Below, one piece after another: positions 40,140 to 48,677 of a stretch of 48,677 bases of DNA. Within the stretch, counting starts at the first letter, position 1; each line of letters opens with the position of its first letter. This DNA comes from an uncultured Pelagibacteraceae bacterium. Its GTDB lineage: Bacteria > Pseudomonadota > Alphaproteobacteria > Pelagibacterales > Pelagibacteraceae. The translations under genes and the position numbers were made by a program. The DNA is taken from contig CACGDW010000005.1 in the NCBI GenBank assembly GCA_902571925.1, positions 1 to 48,677 on the forward strand, written 5' to 3'. The notes below the pieces were generated by a model. The model was not told the origin of the DNA. It searched no databases and saw only the letters and a program-made list of their open reading frames with translations.

Positions 40140-40645
40140 TGACTATTTTAAAACAAAAGGGATTTTATTATAAATTATATTCTTGTTTACCAATCATTTT
40201 ATTATTTATATCTGTATTGAACGAATTTGACTTCAATTATTTAAATTTGAAATTTTTTTCATTTAATTTTCCTTTTATTCTTATTTTTTTCTTTACTCTA
40301 AAAGATGTTAAGAACTTTGATTATTCATTAGTTTTCATTGCAGGGTTAATAAATGATACTGTGGTTGGGTTACCTTTGGGTATTAGCAGCTTTTCTTATA
40401 TAATAATATGTATCGCCACATCTTATTTTAGAAACATAACAATAAGACCAAATCTAACAAAAGATTGGTTCTTTTTTTTATTCATAATCAGTCTAATTAA
40501 TTCTATTAATTATACTATTCTAACTTTATTCTTTTCCTATGATATTTTGTTATGGAGTTATTTAGTTAATACTTTCTTTACTTTTTTATTCTACTTAATT
40601 TTTTTAACTATCTTTAGATATTATATCAAGGGCTTAAATGATTAA
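40139..40645 (+). CDS. mreD: Rod-shape membrane protein MreD
   Basis: A 168-residue, very hydrophobic protein with about five membrane helices and the motif FIAGLINDTVVGLPLGISSFSYI near residues 66-88 (core GLxxD...PLG), as in MreD. Sequence conservation is low in this family, so position between mreC and the PBP2 gene carries much of the call. It overlaps both neighbours (1 nt and 8 nt). Confidence 0.9.
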   Translation: MTILKQKGFYYKLYSCLPIILLFISVLNEFDFNYLNLKFFSFNFPFILIFFFTLKDVKNFDYSLVFIAGLINDTVVGLPLGISSFSYIIICIATSYFRNITIRPNLTKDWFFFLFIISLINSINYTILTLFFSYDILLWSYLVNTFFTFLFYLIFLTIFRYYIKGLND

Positions 40646-42512
40646 CTCCTCAAGTGATAATGTAAAAAAACTTAATTCAATAAATAGACGAATGTTTATT
40701 ATTGGATCTTGTAAATTCTTTATTATGATTGGCTTAATTAGTAGATTATTTTTTCTACAAGTTAAAGAGAATAAAAAATATTTAACCCTTTCAGATAAAA
40801 ATAGAATTAGAGAATGGAAGTTAGCTCCAGTAAGAGGTGAATTTCATGATTATTTTGGAAACATCATAGCAGGCAATTTTGAGGCCTATCAACTCCACAT
40901 AATTCCAGAAGAGGTAGAAGATTTTAGATATGTAATTTATCGATTAAAAGATTTATTAGAATTATCTGAAAGGGATTTTAAAAAGATAATAAAAAAAAAG
41001 AATGAAATCAAACCATGGGAGACATTAATAGTTTCTGATAATCTAGATTGGATCAAATTTTCTAAAATTAATAACCAATTATATGATTTAAATGGAGTAA
41101 AGCCTGTGATTTCAATTTCTAGAAATTACCCTTATAAAGAAATTTATACTCATGTATTGGGTTATGTGAGCCAAGCTAATGAAATGGATATAGAAAAATC
41201 AGAGTCAATCAAAAAAAATTTTGTTCCAGGTCTTAAAGTTGGAAAGGTAGGACTTGAAAAATCTTTTGAAAAAAAGTTGATAGGTTCTAATGATATTGAG
41301 AGATATGAAGTAAATGCTTACGGCAGAAGAATAAGCCAATTAGAATTTCAAAAAGGAAAAAAGGGACAAAATCTAAAATTAACTTTAGATACAGAAGTTC
41401 AACAATTAGCTAATGAATTATTAAAAGAAAAGTCTGGTTCAATTTGTGTAATGGATATTTATACAGGGTCTATAATTGCAATGCATTCATCGCCATCATT
41501 TGATCCTAATCATTTTGTTTTTGGAATAAGTCAAGATGATTGGCAAGTTATTCGAAATAACCCAATGAAACCATTAGTAAACAAAACTTTACAGGGTACT
41601 TATTCACCAGGATCAACAATTAAACCAATAGTAGCTTTATCTGCTTTGGAAAATGGGATTATTGATACTAATTTTACTGTTAAATGCACAGGGAAAACAG
41701 AAATGTACGATCAAACTTATCATTGTTGGAAAAAAAAGGGACACGGTTTTGTAAGCTTGAGAAATGCTATGAAGCAGTCTTGTGACACATATTTTTATGA
41801 AGTAGCACGTAAACTTGGAGTAGATAGACTAAATGAAACTGCAAAAAAATTTGGCTTAGGGGAAAAAGTATTTGGTAACTTATTTGATATTGAAAAAAAT
41901 GGCCTTGTCCCTAGCACTCAATGGAAAAAAAATGCTTTGGGTAAAGGATGGTTACTTGGGGAAACAATAATTACAGGTATAGGTCAAGGCTATATTCAAA
42001 CAACTCCAATTCAGTTATGCTTAATGACTGCTCAAATTGCAAATGGTGGATATAAAATTTATCCTAACATTTTTATGGAAGATAATGAAAAAAATGAACC
42101 AAAAGATAAATTTACTCAATTATTCCAAAGTTCAACAAATATTAAAATTGTCCAAGATGCAATGTTTGGTTCTACAAACGAGGTGATGGGCACTTCTTAT
42201 AGATCTAGAATCGATGATCCAATATATCAATTTGCTGGTAAAACTGGAACTTCTCAAGTCAAACGAATAACTGAGAGAGAAAGAGAATTAGATTTAAAAA
42301 CATTTGAAATACCTTATGAAGAAAGAGATCATGCTCTCTATGTAGCATTTGGACCTTATAAGAATCCAAGATATGCATTGAGTGTTGTAGTAGAACATGG
42401 TGGTAACGGAAGTACAACAGCTGCTCCGATGGCAAAAAAATTATTTAAATTAATCATAGACAGACATTCAATTAGAGAATCGATTAAAAAAGACAGATAT
42501 ATGGACACTTAA
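40638..42512 (+). CDS. mrdA: Penicillin-binding protein 2 (elongasome transpeptidase)
   Basis: PBP2 cross-links new lateral wall peptidoglycan with RodA. A single membrane helix (about residues 20-40) is followed by the pedestal domain and the transpeptidase. The catalytic motifs are Ser326 in STIK, the second motif SCD at 381-383, and KTG within AGKTGTSQ near residue 533. Cysteine and histidine residues around TYHCW and VKCTGK resemble the zinc site known in E. coli PBP2. The 624-residue length is typical. Confidence 0.96.
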   Translation: MINSSSDNVKKLNSINRRMFIIGSCKFFIMIGLISRLFFLQVKENKKYLTLSDKNRIREWKLAPVRGEFHDYFGNIIAGNFEAYQLHIIPEEVEDFRYVIYRLKDLLELSERDFKKIIKKKNEIKPWETLIVSDNLDWIKFSKINNQLYDLNGVKPVISISRNYPYKEIYTHVLGYVSQANEMDIEKSESIKKNFVPGLKVGKVGLEKSFEKKLIGSNDIERYEVNAYGRRISQLEFQKGKKGQNLKLTLDTEVQQLANELLKEKSGSICVMDIYTGSIIAMHSSPSFDPNHFVFGISQDDWQVIRNNPMKPLVNKTLQGTYSPGSTIKPIVALSALENGIIDTNFTVKCTGKTEMYDQTYHCWKKKGHGFVSLRNAMKQSCDTYFYEVARKLGVDRLNETAKKFGLGEKVFGNLFDIEKNGLVPSTQWKKNALGKGWLLGETIITGIGQGYIQTTPIQLCLMTAQIANGGYKIYPNIFMEDNEKNEPKDKFTQLFQSSTNIKIVQDAMFGSTNEVMGTSYRSRIDDPIYQFAGKTGTSQVKRITERERELDLKTFEIPYEERDHALYVAFGPYKNPRYALSVVVEHGGNGSTTAAPMAKKLFKLIIDRHSIRESIKKDRYMDT

Positions 42513-42514
42513 AA

Positions 42515-43642
42515 ATGTATCAACATACTAGATTAACAAAAAATAGATTTAACCTTTTTCAAAAATTTCGAGATTTTGATTATATTTTATTAACTTGTAT
42601 TCTTTTATTGGGCTTAATAAGCCTTATGACAATGTATTCTACAGATGGTGGAAAGATTTTATTTCATACCAAAAGTCATTTTACAAAGTTGATAGTCTTT
42701 ACAATAATGATGTTAATCTTTTCATTTATTAATATAAAATATTGGTTCTTAATTGGTTATTTTTTTTATGTTATAGTTATTGGATTATTGGTTTGGACGT
42801 ATTTATTTGGAATAAAGTCATCAGGATCACAAAGATGGATAGATTTATACTTTATAAATCTTCAACCTTCTGAATTAATGAAAATTTGTATCATCTTATG
42901 TCTGGCTAAATTTTTTCATAGAATGAAATTGGAAAATGTGAATTCAATATATACAATTCTTACTTCATTAATAATAATTTTATTACCAATGGGCCTAGTA
43001 ATAGTTCAACCTGATTTAGGAACTGCATTATTAATTGCTATAAGTGGTATTGCAGTTTTATGGTTTGCAGGAATTAATCATAAGTATTTTTTATATACCA
43101 TGATGGGTTTTTTAATATCTTTGCCTTTTATTATATCTTTTCTCAAACCATATCAAAAATTAAGAGTTCTGACTTTTTTGAATCCTGATAGGGACCCTTT
43201 AGGTGCTGGGTATCAAATCATCCAATCGAAAATTGCAGTTGGTTCAGGAGGAATTTTTGGAAAAGGTTTTTTAAAAGGTACTCAAAGTTATTTAGAATTT
43301 TTACCAGAAAAGCACACTGATTTTATTTTCACACTTTTTTCTGAAGAATTTGGTTTTGTTGGATCAGCTTTTCTTCTTATAATTTATGCAATAATAATTT
43401 ACAGAATCATTGCAATTGGAGCATCATCTAGGAGTTATTTCGCCAAAATTTTTTGTTATAGTTTTGGAGCAGCAATATTTGTTTATATTGTAATCAATAT
43501 GAGTATGGTGCTTGGTTTAGTGCCAATAGTTGGCTCTCCACTACCGATAATGTCATATGGTGGATCTTCAATGCTTGCAACAATGATAGGATTTGGCATT
43601 GTGATGAGTGCCAAAGTCCACAATCAACAACCAATTGCTTAA
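42515..43642 (+). CDS. rodA: Elongasome SEDS glycosyltransferase RodA
   Basis: RodA polymerises glycan strands for cell elongation with PBP2. About ten membrane helices and SEDS motifs are present: GSQRWIDL, NLQPSELMKI, VQPDLGTALLI, the loop GGIFGKGFLKGTQ followed by PEKHTDFIF, and LPIMSYGGSSML near the end. Its place two bases after the PBP2 gene distinguishes it from FtsW at 4434-5558. Length 375 residues. Confidence 0.96.
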   Translation: MYQHTRLTKNRFNLFQKFRDFDYILLTCILLLGLISLMTMYSTDGGKILFHTKSHFTKLIVFTIMMLIFSFINIKYWFLIGYFFYVIVIGLLVWTYLFGIKSSGSQRWIDLYFINLQPSELMKICIILCLAKFFHRMKLENVNSIYTILTSLIIILLPMGLVIVQPDLGTALLIAISGIAVLWFAGINHKYFLYTMMGFLISLPFIISFLKPYQKLRVLTFLNPDRDPLGAGYQIIQSKIAVGSGGIFGKGFLKGTQSYLEFLPEKHTDFIFTLFSEEFGFVGSAFLLIIYAIIIYRIIAIGASSRSYFAKIFCYSFGAAIFVYIVINMSMVLGLVPIVGSPLPIMSYGGSSMLATMIGFGIVMSAKVHNQQPIA

Positions 43643-43649
43643 GTATAAT

Positions 43650-43678
43650 TTGTCGCTTAAATTATTTTAGAGTTTAAT
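43650..43678 (+). promoter_or_regulatory. Possible promoter of the post-rodA operon
   Basis: The 49-bp gap after rodA holds TTGTCG (43650-43655) and TTTAAT (43673-43678), 17 bp apart and 13 bp before the next ATG. Downstream genes are separated by 3 bp or less, or overlap, so this could drive the whole run to the window end. Pattern-based. Confidence 0.35.
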
Positions 43679-43691
43679 TGTATATTTAAGT

Positions 43692-44933
43692 ATGAATAAT
43701 AAGTTAAGCATTGGCATAGTAGGAGCGGGTATTCAGGGAATTTCAAATGCTCTATTTCTTCAAAAAAAAGGATTTCAGGTAACTATTTTTGATAGAGATG
43801 AACCGGGTAGCCCAGCTGCGTCTTATGGGAATGCTGGCCATTTTTCTCCATACGCATCTCTATCATTGAATAGAACTGATGTTTTGGCTGATGTTCCAGC
43901 AATGTTGTTAAGTTCAACAGGACCTTTGGCTTTAAAATGGAACTATGTACCCAAAATGATTCCTTGGTTCATAAAATTTGTTTTTAATACAACAAAAAAA
44001 AGGATGATGCACACAGCTAAAAATATGCATCAAATTTTAGATTTAGCTTTACCAGCATATGATGAGTTGTTCGATGAAGTAGATTTAGAGGGTTTAATTG
44101 AAGAAAAAGGGATTCTTTATGTTTGGAACGAAAAAGATTTAAAAAGTAGAGAATTAGAAATTAAAGTTAGAAATGAGTTAGGGGTTAAACAGCAACTTGT
44201 TAATAAAAGTGAGATTCATGATTTAGAACCTAATTTAAAACCATTTTACCATGGGGGAGTTTATTACCCATATGCAAGACACGCAAGAAACCCAAAAAAA
44301 ATTCTATTAAAATTTTTTGAGTTATTTTTAAAAAAAGGGGGAAAGTTTAAAAAACTAGACGTAAAAGAAATAGAATTTAATGATAGTCTTCCAATAATCA
44401 AATCAGACTCTGAAAGATTCAATTTTGATAAAATTGTTGTTGCTTGTGGTGCTTTTTCAAAAAAATTAACTGATAATTTAGGAGAAAAAATCCCATTAGA
44501 TACTGAGAGAGGTTATCACATACATTTTAAAAATTGTGACCATCTATTAAGTAGACCAGTAATTTTTTCTAATAGAGGTTTCGGAATTACGCCCATGGAG
44601 CAAGGGCTAAGGGTAGTAGGCACAGTTGAATTTGGTGGTTTAAATAATCCCCTTTCAAAATCAAGAATTAAAAACTTAATTAATAACGCAAAATATATGT
44701 TAGGAGATCTACCTGAACATGAAGATGAGTGGTTAGGTTTTAGACCAACCTTACCAGATTTTTTGCCAGTAATGGGCCCATCTAAAAATCATAAAAATGT
44801 ATTTTATTGTTTTGGCCATCATCATTTAGGATGGACATTAGGTCCGATATCTGGAAAGATTGTTTCTGGAATGATAGCTAAAGAAAATACCAATCTAAAC
44901 TTAGATCCTTATAGCTCAGCAAGATTTAATTAA
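43692..44933 (+). CDS. DadA-like FAD-dependent amino acid oxidoreductase
   Basis: A DAO-fold flavoenzyme of 413 residues. The N-terminal FAD loop GIVGAGIQGISNA is followed by the FDRDEPGSPAASYGNAGHFSP segment typical of D-amino acid dehydrogenases; VVACGAFSKKL, ERGYHIHF and a late FRPTLPDFLPVMGPS with GHHHLGWTLGP complete the fold. The likely reaction is oxidative deamination of a D-amino acid feeding the quinone pool, but the substrate could be another secondary or N-substituted amino acid. Location after rodA may hint at D-amino acid turnover; this is inference. Confidence 0.85.
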   Translation: MNNKLSIGIVGAGIQGISNALFLQKKGFQVTIFDRDEPGSPAASYGNAGHFSPYASLSLNRTDVLADVPAMLLSSTGPLALKWNYVPKMIPWFIKFVFNTTKKRMMHTAKNMHQILDLALPAYDELFDEVDLEGLIEEKGILYVWNEKDLKSRELEIKVRNELGVKQQLVNKSEIHDLEPNLKPFYHGGVYYPYARHARNPKKILLKFFELFLKKGGKFKKLDVKEIEFNDSLPIIKSDSERFNFDKIVVACGAFSKKLTDNLGEKIPLDTERGYHIHFKNCDHLLSRPVIFSNRGFGITPMEQGLRVVGTVEFGGLNNPLSKSRIKNLINNAKYMLGDLPEHEDEWLGFRPTLPDFLPVMGPSKNHKNVFYCFGHHHLGWTLGPISGKIVSGMIAKENTNLNLDPYSSARFN

Positions 44934-44936
44934 TTT

Positions 44937-45830
44937 ATGCAAAATACCAAAGCATATATAATGCTGGTATGTGCTACATTATTTTGGGCGGGTAATTTTA
45001 CATTAGGAAAGTTTGCTTATTTAGAAAATGTACCTCCAAATTCACTTGCATTTCTTAGGTGGTGCCTAGTATGGATAATATTACTTCCCTTCACTTATAA
45101 AGAGATATTAAAATTAAAAACTCATATTAAAAAAAATTTATCACTATTTATTATTTTGGGCTCTACTAGTGTATGCATATTCACATCATTAACTTATAAT
45201 GCTTTAAACTATACACAAGTGATCAATGCATCTCTTTTTAATACCGCAATACCTGTAACAATAATTTTAGTTTGTTTTTTGTTAAAAATTGAAAAAACAA
45301 ATATTTTTCAAATATCTGGATTATTAATTTCAATTTTTGGAATTTTAGCTATTATTACCAGACTAGATCTTGACATTTTACTGTCCTTAAATTTTAATAA
45401 AGGTGATTTACTCATGATTGGAGCAATAATTGCTTGGGGAATATATTCTGCTTATTTAAGAAAAAGAACCTTTGAAGTATCTTTACTTACTCTTGTTCAT
45501 ATAATTTGTACATTTGGATTAATTTTTCTATTACCACTATTTATTTTTGATATAACAAATGGAAAAATTGTTGAGATAAGTAGTAATCTTTTTTATATTT
45601 TGATCTATGTTGCAATATTTCCTAGCATTGGATCTTATTATTGTTGGGCTGGAGCGGTTTCTATTATTGGGGCAAACAGAGCAGGCATATTCTTATCTTT
45701 AATCCCATTATTTAGCACAATAATGGCAATATTTTTTTATAATGAACAATTTCAATTTTTTCACTTGATTGGAGCAATTTTGATTATATTAGGTTTATTC
45801 TTATCAAATAAGGAAATAAAAAATGCTTAA
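44937..45830 (+). CDS. EamA/DMT-family membrane transporter
   Basis: A 297-residue protein with about ten hydrophobic helices arranged as two EamA repeats. The first repeat opens with ATLFWAGNFTLGKFAY and the second with GAIIAWGIYSAYLRKR, the duplicated tryptophan-bearing motif of the drug/metabolite transporter superfamily. Family members export or import amino acids and small metabolites; the substrate cannot be told from sequence. The gene starts 3 bp after the oxidoreductase and overlaps the dehydrogenase by 8 nt. Confidence 0.9.
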   Translation: MQNTKAYIMLVCATLFWAGNFTLGKFAYLENVPPNSLAFLRWCLVWIILLPFTYKEILKLKTHIKKNLSLFIILGSTSVCIFTSLTYNALNYTQVINASLFNTAIPVTIILVCFLLKIEKTNIFQISGLLISIFGILAIITRLDLDILLSLNFNKGDLLMIGAIIAWGIYSAYLRKRTFEVSLLTLVHIICTFGLIFLLPLFIFDITNGKIVEISSNLFYILIYVAIFPSIGSYYCWAGAVSIIGANRAGIFLSLIPLFSTIMAIFFYNEQFQFFHLIGAILIILGLFLSNKEIKNA

Positions 45831-46776
45831 AGTAGCTATTCTAGATGATTATCAAAATGTTTCTCAACAATTTATTGATATAGAAAAACTATCTGGGAAA
45901 TATGAAATTAAAATCTTTAGTGAACCTTTTCAGGATGAAGCAGAAGCACTAGATCAGTTATCTGATTTTGAGGCATTATTGGTAATGCGAGAAAGAACCC
46001 CAATTACGAAAAATATCATAGAAAATTTATCTAAATTAAAATTTATTGTTACAAGTGGATTAAGAAATAAATCTATTGACCTTGAATCCGCTAAAAAAAG
46101 AAAAATTATAGTTTGTGGAACAGAAATGAATATTAATCCAACACCAGAACTAACTTGGGGATTGATACTTGGCTTAGCAAGAAATTTTAAAGAAGAAATT
46201 GATAATATGTACCAAGGTTACTGGCAAACAACAGTAGGAGTGGAACTTAAAGGAAAAATTTTAGGCATAATTGGTTTAGGGAAAGTTGGATCTCAAGTTG
46301 CTAAAATTGGAAAAGTTTTTGGAATGGAAGTTATGGCCTGGAGCGAAAATTTAGATTTAAATACCTGCAAAAAACTAGATGTTCTGCCTTGTAGCAAGGA
46401 AGATTTAATTAAGAATTCAGATTTTTTGTCGATACATGTTCAGGGAGGAGAAAGGTATAGAAATTGTATTACTTTAAAAGAGATGGATAAAATGAAAAAA
46501 ACTGCTTTTTTAATAAATACATCAAGAGGCTCAATTGTTAATGAAGATGATTTAATAGTTGCCTTATCTACAAATGAAATAGCTGGGGCAGGACTAGATG
46601 TTTATGAAAAAGAACCATTACCAGAAAATAATAAATTAAGGTTTTTGCCAAATGCTTTATTAACTCCCCACATAGGATACGTAACTGCAGAAAATTATAG
46701 TATATTTTATAAACAAATGATTGAAGCTTTAGAAAGTTGTGTCAACAACAAACCTATCCGATTAATTGATAAATGA
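45823..46776 (+). CDS. D-2-hydroxyacid dehydrogenase (NAD-dependent family)
   Basis: A 317-residue enzyme of the D-isomer-specific 2-hydroxyacid dehydrogenase family. The NAD-binding loop is GIIGLGKVGSQVAKIG, and the catalytic trio is the Arg in a VQGGERYRN-type segment, the Glu in DVYEKEPLP and the His in LTPHIGYV; NTSRGSIVNEDDL is the family signature. It may reduce a 2-keto acid made by the neighbouring oxidoreductase, or act as a phosphoglycerate dehydrogenase-like enzyme; the substrate is not resolved. Overlaps the next gene by 4 nt. Confidence 0.9.
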   Translation: MLKVAILDDYQNVSQQFIDIEKLSGKYEIKIFSEPFQDEAEALDQLSDFEALLVMRERTPITKNIIENLSKLKFIVTSGLRNKSIDLESAKKRKIIVCGTEMNINPTPELTWGLILGLARNFKEEIDNMYQGYWQTTVGVELKGKILGIIGLGKVGSQVAKIGKVFGMEVMAWSENLDLNTCKKLDVLPCSKEDLIKNSDFLSIHVQGGERYRNCITLKEMDKMKKTAFLINTSRGSIVNEDDLIVALSTNEIAGAGLDVYEKEPLPENNKLRFLPNALLTPHIGYVTAENYSIFYKQMIEALESCVNNKPIRLIDK

Positions 46777-47477
46777 TAAGATATTTAAGACTTTTTTATT
46801 ATCTATTTTACAGACCCAAAATTTTTTTCCCTAGAAATAGTTATTCTTTATTAGGAGAAGACATATTTTTGAAAAATTATTTTAGAAACCAAAAAAAGGG
46901 ATTTTATATAGATGTAGGTTGTTACCATCCATTATTTGGAAACAATACTTTTTTACTTTATAAAAAAGGTTGGAGGGGTATGAATTTTGATATCAGCAAG
47001 TATTCAATCGAGCTTTTTAATTTTTATAGAAAAAAAGATCAAAATATATGGTGTGGGATTTCAAATAAAAAGGGTAATAAAAAATTTTTTTATAGAAAAA
47101 AAATTAATATGTTGAATACATTAAATAAAGATATAGCAAAAATTCATTTTAGAAACGGTTTTAAATCAGGATTAGTTCAAGTAAATACTCTTAACTTTTT
47201 TTTAAAAAAGTTTCATGGATCTTCTAAAAAGATAGATCTTTTAAAAATTGATGTTGAGGGTGAAGAATTAAACGTTCTTAAATCAGTTAATTTTAAGAAT
47301 TATAAACCAAGATTAATCTCTGTAGAAATTCACAATAAAGATTTTATGTATGATGATAACTATGAATATCTAAAATCAAATAAAGTTTATAAATTCATCT
47401 TAAGTTTAAAATATAAATTAATTTGGCAAAATAAATATTCATTTATTTTTGAAAATAGCAGAATAATTAAAAGATGA
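46773..47477 (+). CDS. FkbM-family methyltransferase
   Basis: A 234-residue SAM-dependent methyltransferase. The SAM-binding motif FYIDVGCYHPLFGNNT lies at about residues 44-59, and LLKIDVEGEELNVLKSV is the family's second signature. FkbM enzymes O-methylate sugars, lipids or secondary metabolites. No glycosyltransferase genes accompany it, so the acceptor is unknown. The protein is unusually basic and aromatic. Four-nt overlaps on both sides bind it into the operon. Confidence 0.87.
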   Translation: MIRYLRLFYYLFYRPKIFFPRNSYSLLGEDIFLKNYFRNQKKGFYIDVGCYHPLFGNNTFLLYKKGWRGMNFDISKYSIELFNFYRKKDQNIWCGISNKKGNKKFFYRKKINMLNTLNKDIAKIHFRNGFKSGLVQVNTLNFFLKKFHGSSKKIDLLKIDVEGEELNVLKSVNFKNYKPRLISVEIHNKDFMYDDNYEYLKSNKVYKFILSLKYKLIWQNKYSFIFENSRIIKR

Positions 47478-48370
47478 GCAATCTTCCAATAGTAAATCAT
47501 GAGGATTATTTTGCTAAAATTGGAGATGATCACAAATTTCCAATAAATAAGTTTGGCGAACTTGCAAATTATTTGACATTAAAAAAGATAGTTAAAGAAT
47601 TTTTTAAACCTTATCCATGCTCTGATGAGACTCTTAAAAGAGCTCATTCAACAAATTATATAAAAGATATAAGGAACAAAACGCTGGACGAAAAGGGCAT
47701 TAAAAAAATAGGATTTCCATTGGTTGATAGTGTGGTGCAAAGATCTTTAATAGCAACTGGTGGAACAGTGCTATCGTCTAAACTTGCACTTAAATTTGGT
47801 CTTGCTTGCAACACCGCTGGAGGCAGCCATCACGCAAATTTTGACGGAGGTGCTGGTTATTGTGTGTTTAATGATGTAGCAGTTGCAGCTCAACATTTAC
47901 TTAAAAAAGGGCTAGCAAAAAAAATATTAATCTGTGACTTAGATGTACATCAAGGAAATGGAAATTCAGATATTTTTAAAAACAACAAAAATGTATTTAC
48001 TTTTAGTATGCATTCAAAGTCAAATTATCCTGCAAAAAAATCAATTAGCGATCTTGATATTGAGCTCGAAGACAATATGGAAGATAAAAAATATATTGAA
48101 ATGTTGAAATTAAATTTACATCAATTAAATCAAGAAAATTTTGACTATGTTTTTTATATAGCTGGAGTTGATGTTCATTTTAATGATCGTCTTGGAAAAT
48201 TGAAAATTTCAGATGAAGGAGTTAAGGAGAGAGATGAAATCGTAACAGAAAATTTTTTCTCAAAAAATATTCCTTTATGTGGTGTTCTAGGTGGAGGATA
48301 CAATAAAGATTTTAATAAATTAGTAGAATTACACTCATTTTTACACCAATCTTGTGCTAAATTAATTTAA
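47474..48370 (+). CDS. Histone-deacetylase-fold amidohydrolase
   Basis: A 298-residue zinc deacetylase of the arginase/HDAC superfamily. The active site is visible: GGSHHA with His119-His120, zinc ligands Asp157 and His159 in DLDVHQGNG, Asp233 in AGVDVHFND, and Tyr276 in LGGGY. Bacterial relatives deacetylate polyamines, acetoin-related substrates or protein lysines; the substrate here is unknown. It is shorter than AcuC-type proteins. Overlaps the FkbM gene by 4 nt and is 4 bp from msrB. Confidence 0.9.
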   Translation: MSNLPIVNHEDYFAKIGDDHKFPINKFGELANYLTLKKIVKEFFKPYPCSDETLKRAHSTNYIKDIRNKTLDEKGIKKIGFPLVDSVVQRSLIATGGTVLSSKLALKFGLACNTAGGSHHANFDGGAGYCVFNDVAVAAQHLLKKGLAKKILICDLDVHQGNGNSDIFKNNKNVFTFSMHSKSNYPAKKSISDLDIELEDNMEDKKYIEMLKLNLHQLNQENFDYVFYIAGVDVHFNDRLGKLKISDEGVKERDEIVTENFFSKNIPLCGVLGGGYNKDFNKLVELHSFLHQSCAKLI

Positions 48371-48374
48371 GTTA

Positions 48375-48677
48375 ATGACTAAAAAAAATCCAAATCTTAC
48401 TGCAGAACAAAAATTAGTTTTGTTCGAAGATGGAACAGAAATGCCAGGTTCTAGTGAATTAAACAACGAAAAGCGAGAAGGAAGTTACCACTGTGCTAAT
48501 TGTGGAATAAAATTATTTGATTCAATCTCTAAGTATGAAAGCGGTTCAGGATGGCCATCTTTTTATGAATCTTTACCAGAAGTTTTTGAAACTAAAACTG
48601 ATCATTTGTTAGGATATGCAAGAACAGAGTATCATTGTAAAAATTGTGGTGGTCATCATGGTCACATCTTTGAAGAT
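48375..48677 (+). CDS. msrB: Methionine-R-sulfoxide reductase MsrB (3' partial)
   Basis: An open frame from ATG 48375 runs off the right edge after 101 codons. MsrB repairs oxidised methionine. The structural zinc is held by paired CxxC motifs (CANC near residue 40 and CKNC near residue 88). YESGSGWPSFYE, GYARTEYHCKNCGGHHGHIFED and the N-terminal LTAEQKLVLFEDGTE match the family. The catalytic RFCIN-type cysteine lies beyond the window. The start is 4 bp after the previous gene. Confidence 0.94.
   Translation, partial: MTKKNPNLTAEQKLVLFEDGTEMPGSSELNNEKREGSYHCANCGIKLFDSISKYESGSGWPSFYESLPEVFETKTDHLLGYARTEYHCKNCGGHHGHIFED

Overview
The window is a gene-dense, very AT-rich bacterial chromosome segment that looks like SAR11 (Pelagibacterales, Alphaproteobacteria). 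The reasons are the strong A/T codon bias with lysine-, asparagine- and isoleucine-rich proteins, intergenic gaps that are mostly 0-60 bp, stop/start overlaps, an alphaproteobacterial-type permuted tmRNA gene, and the gene neighbourhoods (dcw cluster, hflKC-DUF2065-degP, ilvBHC-leuA, mreBCD-PBP2-rodA). The lineage is inferred from gene content; no search was run. I see no insertion sequence, prophage, CRISPR array, rRNA or tRNA gene.

Region 1 (1-15070, + strand) is the division and cell-wall cluster: a murE-murF fusion (5' cut by the window edge), mraY, murD, ftsW, murG, murC, murB, ddl, ftsQ, a drastically shortened ftsA, lpxC, bamD and ligA. These make lipid II in the cytoplasm, hand it to the divisome, and start lipid A and outer-membrane assembly. 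Two things stand out. The FtsA homologue keeps its N-terminal strands, the 1C/SHS2 domain and an amphipathic tail but lacks the actin-like ATPase core. No ftsZ follows it.

Region 2 (15053-24167) mixes strands: an M24 aminopeptidase and a UvrD-type helicase (-), an AsmA-like envelope protein (+), class II fumarase (-), a MazG-like pyrophosphohydrolase (+), a two-piece permuted tmRNA gene (- strand, tag ANESYALAA), thyX (+) and an Mrp/ApbC ATPase (-). Convergent protein-gene pairs overlap at their 3' ends and divergent pairs share 22-53 bp gaps.

Region 3 (24219-32127, +) holds hflK-hflC-DUF2065-degP-type protease (membrane proteolysis control and periplasmic quality control), miaA, and ilvB-ilvH-ilvC for branched-chain amino acids. 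Region 4 (32141-36145, +) is a three-gene accessory cassette wedged between ilvC and leuA: a DUF4956 membrane protein, a membrane-anchored CotH-kinase/right-handed beta-helix protein, and a small soluble VTC-type (polyphosphate polymerase/triphosphate tunnel) protein. It is the best candidate here for an undercharacterised envelope system.

Region 5 (36299-43642, +) is leuA translationally coupled to the rod-shape operon mreB-mreC-mreD-PBP2-rodA; MreC carries an unusual extra C-terminal coiled coil. Region 6 (43692 to the end, +) is a tightly packed run: a DadA-like FAD oxidoreductase, an EamA transporter, a D-2-hydroxyacid dehydrogenase, an FkbM methyltransferase, a histone-deacetylase-fold amidohydrolase and the start of msrB, cut by the right edge.
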